A stretch of 64,000 nt of DNA, from NCBI RefSeq assembly GCF_000189635.1, contig NW_002476507.1, forward strand, positions 620,001-684,000, read 5' to 3'. Under the pieces are notes generated by a model that was not told where the DNA came from, did no database searches, and was given only the letters and a program-made list of their open reading frames with translations. The position numbers and the translations under genes are program-made. Source of the stretch: Tetrahymena thermophila SB210 (lineage: Eukaryota; Ciliophora; Oligohymenophorea; Hymenostomatida; Tetrahymenidae). Below are positions 12,517 through 23,096 of the stretch, piece after piece. How positions within the stretch are numbered: position 1 is the first letter of the stretch; every line of letters starts with the position of its first letter.

Positions 12517-13403
12517 ATGGTACAAATCGTCCCTCTCCTTTAAAAAAGAGTCCTTGGCATGTATAATTGGTCTCGTATGATAATTTTAAAACTTTTTTAA
12601 CAATAAAAGAAATCTTTTTAGAACTTATTTACTTATAAAAATCAGAATATTAATTTTTAATACTACATTTATCATTTGAATATGTTAATTATTTAAAACT
12701 AAAATTTAATGAGAAACTAATAAATACTTTGAATTTAAAATTAGCTGTAGCAAGAAAGTTCTTAGAACATCCCGCAGGTCCATTCACTATTTTCTTTTGG
12801 TGCCCTATGATTAAATGGTGTATCACTTTTGCAAATATTAAAGATCTTAAATTACCTACTCAATAAATCAACTCTAAGTAATAAGCTGGTATGTTTTTTT
12901 TCAAATTCTATACAAATTTCAAGAAAATAAAATGCTTTTTATCATTTTAAACATATATCAGATAAAAATTAACATTTTTTTAAATAATTAATATAGCTAT
13001 AGCTCTATCAGGTTTAATCTGGACAAGGTAAAAATTTATATTTAAAAAAGTTATTATATTTTTGATATCCTTAAAATAGATACTGCTTTGTTATTACCCC
13101 AGTTAACTATTCTTTGGCTGCTGTTAACTTCTTTATGGGTTTGAGCGGTTGCTACCAATTATTCAGAAAATGGTAATTAATTATTAAAAATTGGGAATTA
13201 AAAATATTACATAATGATTGAGACATTCATTATTTTTGTTTATAATTTTTTAACTTAAAGAATTAAATCATAAAAACGACTTAAAATTTTTATTTTATCA
13301 ACAAATTCTTCAGTTCTACTTACTCTCATAATGTATATATTAACCTTATAACTTGAATAATTTTAAAATTATCAAAAGGTAAGCAGGATAACTTTTAGAT
13401 TGA
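12517..13403 (+). CDS. MPC2: Mitochondrial pyruvate carrier subunit, MPC2 type (copy B)
   Basis: Five exons: 12517-12574, 12745-12888, 12997-13027, 13080-13172, 13379-13403; 116 aa. Exon lengths (58, 144, 31, 93, 25) are identical to copy A while all introns differ in length and sequence, which supports both models. The same motifs are visible: HPAGPFTIFFWCPMIKW, ALSGLIWTRYCFVITPVNYSLA, NFFMGLSGCYQLFRKW and the spliced end WQAGQLLD. The two proteins differ mainly by conservative changes, e.g. MVQIVPLL against MLGIVPIL at the start. It would function in the inner mitochondrial membrane with an MPC1 subunit encoded elsewhere; the copies could be differently expressed. Confidence 0.92.
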
Positions 13404-14388
13404 ATAGAAATATTGTAAAAGTAAATAGAGATAGCAAGCTATATTAAATATATTTGAGAAAAGTATTTATATACTTATATATCAATTAATAGTACTTACT
13501 TTATATAGATAGATTATAAAAAATTATAATTGTTTCCTTAATTTTATTTAATTTATTATTTCAAATTTTTTAAAAATAATATCTTAAAATATCTTAAAAA
13601 TGATCTCATTCTTTATTCTTTACTTTATTTTAATAAAATATAAATCTTAGCTTCAAATAAAATTCACAATTTTTGTAATTAATTAAACATTTTGAAAGCA
13701 CAATAGTTGGAAAATCTTATAATACAGATTATAATAAAATTTACATTATAAAATTCAAATAAAAATAGTTTATTAAAACTAACAAAAAAATGAAATAAAA
13801 CTAATTTATTTTGTATAATTAAACTACTAATTTTAAAATAGAAAATTATTATACTAAAATTAATTACTAAAATTTTTGTTAATTTGATTGAAAATATTAT
13901 GTATATATCTTTACATATTTTTTTTAGGGTAATAGTCAATAAATTATCAAACAAAAAGCATCTTTGTTTTAATTTAAATATTGGGAAAATTAAAAATTAC
14001 ATAAATAAAATCAAAAATTTTAAATTTAAATATCATTAACTTTTCTTATATTAAGAAAAACAGAATAATTAATAATTAGTATTTTCATATTAATATATTA
14101 TTCTTTTATGAATATTTTTTTAATGGTTTTTTTTATTTTTCTTTTTAAATTTAATTGATTTATTTTATTTCATTTCTTATTTGTTTTATTTAATTATTTT
14201 AAGTTTTTTTATTTTTTTTTGTTTTGTTTTGTTTTTCTAGTTTTCTGTTTTTTTTTGCTTCTAATTTTTTTCTTTCTTTCTATTTATCTGTTTATTTTAT
14301 TTTATTCTTAAATTTTATTTATTTCTTATCTATTTAAAATTTGTTTTTAATTTGGAGAAAAAATGTTTTAGTTAATATAAAATTTAGT
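13404..14388. other. Intergenic region with a long T-rich tract
   Basis: No gene recognised. From about 14100 to 14350 the plus strand is strongly T-rich with C, G and A interruptions, a marked strand asymmetry directly upstream of the GC-richer locus. A 91-codon minus-strand frame (13679-13954) is Ile/Phe/Leu/Lys-only and not convincing. Confidence 0.5.
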
Positions 14389-15053
14389 GGAAATAAGACT
14401 ATGGGGTCACTTCAAAATGAAGTAATTTGGTTGCAAAAAGCGAACCTAAACAAAACGATTTAAGCTTTCGCATTCAAAAATCTAATTGATAGTGAAATTG
14501 CAGAGAATAAGCAGTGGCTTGCTTATCTCTGTGGAATTGCTTTTTTCCTTGACTTTTCTTACTTAATCAGTGATGATATTTCAAGAAAGAAGTACTTAGC
14601 TTTTCCTTGCCTAGCATGTCCGATCAATTCTTGTTGCTAAAGTTTATCTGTCATAAAGCCATTTTTTCCTATTCTTGATACGGGTGGGTTGGTGGGGAGG
14701 ATTCTTAAAAAATTGAATAGGAGTGTTTTTAGAATGCTTTCGGAGAAAAGTGCAGTCTTCGGAGATTTGTTTAATCTTTTTTTTTCTCATCTTATGCTTT
14801 GCTTTGGAATATTTGGATCTGGAAGCGTTGATCCTAAGCATAAAGATGAGATCTGCAACAATTCTGCTATATTAAAAACTTGAAAAGCACTCTTGATTAA
14901 AACTTAATATGACTATAATCGCTCTTGAAAGGTTTGAACCCAAAGATAAAAATCTTTGAGTACCTCTTAGCATATTTTTTATGGCTAGAATAACTACAGC
15001 AACGTCTGTGAATAAGAAAGATTTTGAACTCGTTTCGCTTTTGATTTTTTTTT
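14389..15053 (+). ncRNA. Candidate structured non-coding RNA locus
   Basis: This stretch is visibly richer in G+C than anything around it, including exons, and is full of hairpins. Seen directly: 5-bp stem 14409-14413/14419-14423; 12-bp stem with one bulged A, 14501-14513/14520-14531; a long stem 14785-14799/14836-14851 enclosing GGATC (14815-14819) paired with GATCC (14830-14834); and a perfect 7-bp stem 14941-14947/14952-14958. It ends in a run TTTTGATTTTTTTTT near 15040-15053, which would suit a Pol III terminator. There may be two transcripts, since both 14396 and 14911 begin GACTAT. A plus-strand frame 14401-14883 (160 aa, TGA stop) is open in the ciliate code, but its codons (GCG, ACG, TCG, CCG, GGG) are unlike the neighbours and the protein is unrecognised. 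I see no telomerase template, U-snRNA, SRP or RNase P/MRP signature. Strand is a guess. Confidence 0.4.
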
Positions 15054-15110
15054 AATTAATTAATTATATTACTAACAGTCAATCAAATTCAAATTTAAAT
15101 GAAAATTAAA

Positions 15111-15850
15111 GATTCAAAACTTTTTGAAATTTAACACTTATTATTTATTAAAGAGAAAACAGTGTTAACACCTCAGAAGTATATATATAAACTAACCATT
15201 ATTAGAGATATGTAATTATTTTTATTAAATTTATTTTTTAATAATAAATTATTAAAATTAATCTAATAAAATAATTCAAATTTAAAGTATCAATAAAAAA
15301 ATTTATTTTCAAAATATTTCTAAAAAAGATAAAATTATTGAATCATCATTTTATAATTATCTTTAAATATTATATTCAATTAGTAAAATAAAATAAGTCA
15401 AATAATTTTTAAAATTTGATTTAATATGATGTAAAATCAAAGACAAAATTAAATTTTTATGAATATTTAATAATTAAATTCAAGATTCAAAACTCTTTGA
15501 AATTTAACACTTATGTAGTAATTAAAGAGAAAACACTGTTAACAACTCAGAGGTGTTTATATATATATTAACTAATGATTATTAGAGATATGTAATTATT
15601 TTTATTAAATTTATTTTTTAATAAATTATTTAAAGAAATCTAATTTAAAATAATTTAAATTTAAAGTATCTATAAAAAATTTTTTTTCAAAATATTTTTA
15701 AAAAAGATTAAATTTTTTAATCATTATTTTATAATTATCTTTAAATAATATATTCCAATAAATAATATAAAATAATCAAATAATTTTTAAAACTTAATTT
15801 GATGTAAAATCAAAAACAGAATTAAATTTCTATGAATATTTAATAATTAA
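15111..15850. repeat. 373-bp tandem duplication, two diverged copies
   Basis: Copy 1 starts GATTCAAAAC at 15111 and copy 2 with the same word at 15484. Shared landmarks in the same order are GAAATTTAACACTTA, AAAGAGAAAACA(G/C)TGTTAACA, TTAGAGATATGTAATTATT, GATGTAAAATCAAA and TATGAATATTTAATAATTAA. The copies differ by many substitutions and small indels, so the duplication is not recent. Neither copy is open for long in any frame. Confidence 0.85.
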
Positions 15851-17549
15851 TATTTAGACTTATCTAACTAAAAAAAAGTTTATCAATCTAAAGAATTAGA
15901 GACCTTATATAAAATAGGAATAAGATTCTAAATAACTACTCTTAAAAATAAAATGTCAAAAATATGTTTTCGAATATGAATTTATAAAACTATTCAACAC
16001 TTTTAAAAATAATTAAATAACTTAAATGCATTCTTTCTTAATGTCTATGCAAACATTATTTAATTATAAATAAATGTTATTTAAATTAAAATTAGTCCAT
16101 TTAAGTTTTTAAAATAGATAACATAGTAAATTGTAAGAATTCTTTAGAGTAAAAATCAAAATCTGAAATACAATTTTTATTAGAAATTATTTGCTGGTGA
16201 AATTTTAAATTATCTTAATAAAAAATAAGTAACAATGAATTAAATTAAATATTCAATAAAATAGTGAATCAATACTGAATAAAAATCTAATTAATAACTC
16301 AAAAACAAAATAATTAGATGCATATAGATTAATATTAATCAAATAACAAATGAAATTAAAAGAAAATGATTAAACTATTTGCATTATTTTATTTCTGAAA
16401 TCCTAAAGCTGATACAATTATTTTATAAATACATATATTTAAATTTCTTAAACTGATATAAACATGATTTATAAATAAATTAAACTATATTTTTTTAATA
16501 TGTGTCCATTAAAAAATTTGTAATTAATTAATTTGAAGTATGAATTTATTTTGTTATATTGTTACAATATTTTTTATTATCTTTCTTAAGTTCTTAATTT
16601 TTTGAAAGTAAAATATATAAACTATGAAAAATGTTTAAGATACATAATACACATATTTGCTTAAATAATAATAAATCAACAAAATTAGAATATATAGAGT
16701 GACTAATAATTTTTGAGGTAGTGATAAAAATTTAGTATTTATTAAAAAAATTAAATATTGATAAAAGATATTTTCTACTGATTAAAAAGTAGTATCAAAT
16801 TTTTATAAATCAATTTAGAAATATAATGCTCTTTATATTTAAAATATGAAAGTATATATTAAATTATTGGAAATATTTCAAAATTCCTAATCCTGTTCTG
16901 TAAAGAAGTGATTGCGTTAAAAATTATAAATAAATTTTTTCAGTTCAGCAAAATTTTAATTTACATGAAGGTATTTTTATGGAAAATTCTTTTCAAAATC
17001 CCAATCTTATGCATGTAAATATTCATATACCACTAAATTACTAGTTAATTAAATATATATTTGCTGATTTTTTTTTTCAAAATATATAATACATTGTAAG
17101 CTTTTGTGAGATATTTCAGTTTAGAATTACAGCCATACATATAAAAAGCAAAAAAAATATTAATTTTAAAGATAATGATGATTACTATAGATTATTGCAA
17201 TTGAGAAAGCATTATATTAATATACGGCATTATTGATTGATATATTATTAGATTAAATAAGAAGAGTAAATTAGGTAATAGAAGTGATTAATCAAAATTT
17301 ATAAATCTGATAGCTAATAATTAATTGCAGAAATTCATATGATTATAACATTTATTTGAAAAAAATTAGCACTCTATATCAAACAAATTTAATTTTCTTT
17401 ATAAATTTGTTAACAGGATTATTAATTAACAAAAATAATAAAGGGCACTTTATAAACAAATACATTTGTAATTAAGAAGAAACAAAAGTACAAGAAGAAT
17501 AGACTTTAATAAAGTATTTTAATAAGTCAAATATAACGCATTTAGATAA
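15851..17549. other. Long intergenic region
   Basis: 1.7 kb of AT-rich DNA with no domain-bearing frame. It follows the tandem repeat and precedes the PH-pseudokinase start at 17550, whose promoter should lie in its last few hundred bases. Nothing else is seen. Confidence 0.5.
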
Positions 17550-19939
17550 ATGGAAGATAGGACTAATTAGCTTATGAACTTTGTGCTAAATGATTAAAAG
17601 CATTTAAGAAGATACCTTGAGTCTCCTTCAGTTTTTAAGCAATAAAAAAAGTCATTATTAAAATAAGAATTAAATACTAATTCAAAACCCCTTCTAAAAG
17701 GATAGTTTTTTTCCTACAGCAAGTTGCTCAAGAATTTCAAATTATTTTATTTTGAACTCTACAATAACATTCTCATAAAATACTAAGATAAAACTAAGGC
17801 TCCTCCTGTTGAGCACGTATATCTTCAGTATTGCTAAATTGGTGAGGAGAATGAAATAATTGGTGATAGTGTAGCTTATGGCATTACTCTTTAAAATGAA
17901 GAAGAAATAGCAAAACTCGTTACAGACAAATTCAATAGTCATAAGGTAAATAATTATTGATTTAAAAGCTCCTAATAAAAGCAAAAAAATGAGGATAATT
18001 TTAATAATAGCATAATATTTATATATTTTGATCCAACTACTTATATAATAACTCATTTATTATAAAAGATAATTAACAAGTTATCAAAATAAGTAGAAAA
18101 CTAGGGCGATTTAAAAATAATGCCAAAGGTTTATTAGAATTATAAATTTGATAATTTAAACTATCTAAACAAAGAAAGAAACATTCAATATTGATATTGA
18201 TTTTAAAAAAATTTGCTATTTCATTTTATTTGTTGATTACAAATCATTTCATAAAAATTATATTTGTTTTTTCTGAATACTTATTAAACTTTTGTTGCAA
18301 ATTAAGGCTTCAGATTATTTATAGAAAATTTAACATAAAGTATTTCACTTTGAAGAACCAAATAATAAACAACTTTTTAAAGAGAATATTTTAACAATTA
18401 TATGAATTAAAAACATCAAGTAAATATATTTTTCTTTCTTAATTAAAGGTTTGGATGAAGGCTTTAAGAAAATTTTGTAGATAAACTAACTTCACTCATA
18501 GATATAAGGTAGAAACTAGAATGTACGATCATTTTTATAGATGCGTAGATAAAAAGAAGAAAATGTATGCAGCTGTAAAAATAGTAAACAAAAAAGGACT
18601 CAAACCAGAATAAAAATAATTTGTAAATTAAGAAATACAAATATTTAGGAGGATTTAGAGCCCACTTCTCCCTCGTTTAAAAAAAATATATGAAGACGAA
18701 AGCTATATTTACATGACGTTTGAGTACTTTTAAGGAGAAGATTTATTTAGAATAGTTTGTGCATCTAAATTAGAAGAAATAGCTATTGCTACTCTCACTC
18801 ATCATGTTCTGAAAGGCTTAAAAAGTCTTCATTCTTAGAACGTTTTTCATGGAAATCTTAAGTTAGAAAATATTATATTTGGTGCTACTTAAAGAGAAGA
18901 AAACGAGATCTTCTTAATTAATTTGAAATACAATGAAGAAATTACAGAATTTTATCGTGAACGTCTCATAAAGAAAGGAACAAATTTATACGTAGCACCA
19001 GAAGTTCTGGAGGGTGGTAAAATAGGACCTGAAATGGATATGTTTGCTTTAGGAGTGTGCGTTTTTTATATGGCTTTTGGAAAATATCCATATTCTCGTA
19101 TTGAAAAAATAACATAAACCTCATCTAATACTCCTATTACTAACAATACAACTGGAAATTAAAATGGTTAACAAAATAATTAATAAAATAATTAGACTAA
19201 CTCAAACAATATTGCTAAATATAAATATGACTTAGATTTAAAGATTTTAGAAAATTTGTAAAAGGAAAAAAAGCTAAATCCTTCAAAAACGAACAATCAT
19301 ATTTTGAGTGCAAGTGGAATTGATTTCCTAATGAGGCTACTTGATGTTAATCCTGAAACTCGTTTGCAAGCATCATAAGCTCTAACACATCACTGGTTTA
19401 TTAATTTTACTACCAAGCCAACTGATAGCAAAAAAATAGCTGAATTTCGCTAAAGTAAAAAGATGCAAAGTCTTATCACCATATTAGAATGCTCAGAGAT
19501 GAGTGAAAGAGAATTAGATCACACACGTCTTTCCAAGCTACGCGGATTAACATTTCAAAGTATTCACACTTAGCAAACGAATCGAACTTAAACCAATATT
19601 ACTGATGTTAATTATATGAATAAATCTCAAAACCAAAATAACTAAAACAGTATTAATAATATGAATACAAGCTTTTATAACAACATCAACAATAATAATG
19701 ACGTATCCACAGTCTATACCTAAGGTGGAGATTTTATTAGTGATGAAGGAAGTGTTTTAAATAATTTAATGCAAACTTTAGTTTAACCTCTATAACCAAA
19801 ATTGAAAAATAGAGATAGAGGTTAAACAAACCCTTAGATATCAAGCGCATATAACTCAACAGAATAAACAAGTACAAAATTTGAATACACTAGGGCTAAG
19901 TCAAATTCAATGCATGACGATACTTAAAAAATAATTTGA
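17550..19939 (+). CDS. PH-domain pseudokinase
   Basis: Two exons, 17550-17945 and 18449-19939, joined by a 503-nt intron; 628 aa. A PH domain (~46-143) begins PLLKGQFFSYSKLLKNFKLFYFEL and ends in the usual tryptophan helix (VWMKALRKF) just after the splice. A kinase fold follows (~151-430) with the beta-3 lysine (AAVKIV, K176) and alpha-C glutamate (E194), but the glycine loop is unrecognisable, HRD is HGN (266-268) and DFG is NLK (290-292). The fold is otherwise kept: LYVAPEVLEGG, DMFALGVCVFYMAFGKYPYS and LLDVNPETRLQASQALTHHWF, with an Asn/Gln insert in the C-lobe. The Ser/Asn/Gln tail runs to the stop. It should bind phosphoinositide or a protein through PH and act as a scaffold or regulator; loss of catalysis is inferred from the missing Asp residues. 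Confidence 0.85.
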
Positions 19940-20675
19940 TTTTTATATAAAATTAAAAAAAACTAATTTCATTAATAATAAATAAATTTCACTACTTATA
20001 GAAGCCAAATGATTAAATAATACCAGAAAATTGAGAAAATCCATAATTTAATTTAAATTACAACTGTTAAATAAATTAATAAGAAAAAATACTCTTTAGT
20101 CATTGAAAGGATGTTTAATAAAAACGAATGACATCAATCAATATCTGAACATAGAAACTACCTATTTAATTAATAAGGCTAAATTTACTTAAAATATAAA
20201 AGCTTTCTTATGAGCTTATACATACTTGATTCATTTCAAACACTAATTCCAATCAACCAATCTACCAATTAACCTACCAACAATAATTTATTAATTAAGC
20301 ATCTTATTACTAATTTTAATAAATTTAATTAACTTCTCTATATTTATATAAACTATTTGATATATATTAGTTTTTCTTCATTAATAAAATTAATTTAAAT
20401 AAACTATTATTCTACATCTATATGCAAAAATTAATAATAAAATCTAAATGAAAATAAAATTTAGATTAAAAAATCATTTAAATTCTTCCTTGAATAGTTA
20501 ATTTGAGTATTTAGAATTTTAAGATAAAATACTAGCTTGCTTTATGAATTAATTACTTGAAATTAAAGAAAGTTAATAAATAAAGTTGATATCTTCTTTG
20601 GAATAAAAAAGATTTTAAAATATAAAATTAAATATTCATTTACTTAGAAAGATTGTTATTAGAATTAAACTAAAT
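19940..20675. other. Spacer between two pseudokinase genes
   Basis: AT-rich, with CAATCAACCAATC-like short repeats near 20250; no gene seen. Confidence 0.5.
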
Positions 20676-22761
20676 ATGAGCTAGCTTACAATGGAACAAT
20701 TATAACAAGCGTATGGTGGATTAACTTTAAACACCATGGATCACAAAATATATCCAGATTAGAAAGAGTTATCTAGAGGTCCAGGAACCGCTTGCTTTCT
20801 TAGATATAATAAAGAAAATCCTAATATCAAACCATTCGTTTATAAATACGCAGATTTTAAATCTGAAGAAGAAGGAGCCAGAATTAGATAAGAAGCAAAT
20901 TATGGAATTCCCTTAATTAATAGAGAAAAGTATACTTAAAAGGTTATTGATTACGTCATTGGTAAAAACACTTTTCAAGGCTTTTATGAATACATAGAAG
21001 GTAAATATAATTCTTCTCTCATAGATATTTAATATAATTTATTATTTCGTTATCAAGCAATTTTTAATAACATGGCCTTTTTTTTAAAAAAATAAAAGTT
21101 CTAAGCATCATATTGTTTACTTACTTTTATTAAATTTTATTATTAATTTATTTACTTACTAAAAAAGGAGAAAGTTTGTTTGACTACAGAGAAAGAAGAA
21201 AAGCTGAGTCAAATCCGATATTATATTAAGAAGCCGCAGCACTAACATTAGAAATATGGAAAATATTAGAGCCTTTGCATGCAAGAAATGTTAGTCATAA
21301 GAACATTAAACCTACAAATATTATTAGGAAAAAGTCGAATGGCAGGTTATACTTAGGTATGCATTCTAGAAATTCTATTTAATTGATTTATTTCTCTTAG
21401 AACCGCCTGTCTTCTTTGTTAAGTGTTAATTATTATTATTCATAATACTAACAGGGGATTTTAGCTTTGGTAACATCCTTTATGGTAAAATGCATTTTGG
21501 TATAAAATTTAATGAGTAAATGGCTTTGTACAATTTATGCTTTGATGCAGATGGTATGAATGAATCTACAATTGGTCTTAGAGTAAATATATTGTTCTTT
21601 TGTTGAAAAAAAATTTTTAAGCAGGATATAATTTTTTAAAATAGCTAGATGGATATAGTTTAGTTATGCTTTTCTGTTCACTTTTAGGTAAAAAACTCTG
21701 CTTAGGATAGTTTAACAAAGGAAATCCAACAAATTTTATCAACATGTCAGGCCTTAATCCTCCAGTTCCTGATGTGGTAATAGATAACATCAAGTTTTTA
21801 TCAATAGGAGATGCATTTGGAAACAGATAACCTTTAACAGAAGTTATTAGAATATTGAGCATGTGGTCTAACTCTGAAGCATAAATATTCAAATAAATAT
21901 AGTATTAAGTATCAGATGAAATTAAAGCAATAGCAAATTTAGAAATAATGCCTGATAAAGTAATTATGATCCATCCGTAAAATCTTTATTAATTTTTTTT
22001 TTAATTTTCGAAAAAAAATAAAACAATTTAAAACCATTTTTTAAAAAAAGGTGTTCAAATATTTCTGATGAGCAATTCTTTAGTTATATGACTTGCTTAT
22101 ATAACAAATAGAGATAACCTTACAAAAAAATTAATATACACTTTGGGTAAATTAAATAAAATTGTTTGATCTTATGGCTAAATATTTGATTTATTTATTT
22201 ATTTAAAGAGGGAATATGATAACTCAGCACTCATTTTTTAGAATGGTTGATGCGTTAGAAAATTTAAATACTTCAAATTTGAAAAATTTATCTATCTAAA
22301 TGAATTACAATAATTTACAAAATATTTACAATTTTGTAATTAAGTTCAAGCAGCTTAAACTTCCTTGTCTTGAGAAGCTATCAATAGGATTCAAGTAATT
22401 ATTTTCATTATATTGATAATTTATTTTACAATTATATTTCTTGAAAAATAAATAGCTCCTGTTAAATTTATTCAGAAAATATTTTGTTCTTCATTGATTC
22501 AGTGTTAAATTAAGACTTTTAAAATCTCAAAAAACTATTCCTTGATTTCAGGTAATTAATTAATAAAAAAATTTTATTTCACTATCTGATGAGAATTTAT
22601 TAAAAAATTATTTTAGAGGAAATTGCAACACTTCAGAAAATGAATAAATACTCGACACTTTTTCTAAGCTAAGACAGAAGTATAAGTAAAAGATAAACTC
22701 AAAAGATCCTAAAAATAGAGAAAGATTTATAGTTAAATTCTCATAAGATATAGTCTCATGA
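20676..22761 (+). CDS. Pseudokinase with C-terminal leucine-rich repeats
   Basis: Eight exons: 20676-21000, 21168-21356, 21455-21582, 21645-21976, 22051-22146, 22209-22394, 22456-22551, 22617-22761; 498 aa. The N-terminal half is a kinase-like fold: FVYKYADFK (beta-3), FYEYIEG hinge, LHARNVSHKNIKPTNII (HRD becomes HKN, 152-154) and YLGDFSFGN (DFG becomes DFS, 173-175), then LDGYSLVMLFCSLLGK as the alpha-F helix. The catalytic Asp is lost, the metal-binding Asp (173) is kept. The C-terminal part repeats an LRR-like pattern: KINIHFGGNMI, NLKNLSIQMNYNNL, LEKLSIGFNS and LKKLFLDFRGN. Several introns were placed because only they keep the LRR register, so exact junctions after 21582 carry some risk. 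An alternative start is the ATG at 20691. It lies downstream of another pseudokinase but the two are not similar in sequence. Confidence 0.8.
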
Positions 22762-23096
22762 TTTATAAATTTAATGTTTTTCATTTTATTAATTATTAAA
22801 ATAGATAATAGGATTTTTTTTTTTATAAAGCATTTATATTTTGAAAAAATTAAATATTTAAAAATAATTATCACCAAATTAACAAATACAAAATAAATAC
22901 TTTTTATCAATTTTAGAAATGACCAATTAATAAATAAATCTCAACCAAATATGATTTTTTAAAACTAAAATATTTAAATAAAAAAAATACATTTTTAAAA
23001 ATTTTAAATTTGAAGATTTTTTTGTTTTTTAAATTGAAATATTAAAAACACATTATGAAATACATAAAATAAATATTTATATTATATTAATTTCTC
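22762..23096. other. Convergent intergenic region
   Basis: AT-rich spacer with poly-T and poly-A runs; presumptive 3' UTRs only. Confidence 0.55.

Noticed and set aside
13679..13954. 91-codon minus-strand open frame
   Set aside because: Composition of random AT-rich DNA; no start context, domain or exon support.
14644..14841. Minus-strand Lys/Arg-rich frame inside the structured locus
   Set aside because: It follows from the palindromic, CTT-rich nature of the hairpins and has no recognisable domain.
14925..14945. GGTTTGAACCC word resembling a tRNA T-arm/B box
   Set aside because: No matching acceptor, D or anticodon stems could be drawn on either strand.
21583..21644. Intron ends at the AAG (21620) or CAG (21623) instead of 21644
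   Set aside because: Both put the downstream kinase frame out of register; only the AATAG at 21644 keeps it open.
22051..22070. Stop codon just after 22050 as the end of the LRR pseudokinase
   Set aside because: That needs a phase-0 donor at 21958; the CC/GTAAAA donor at 21977 instead joins three further LRR exons in frame.
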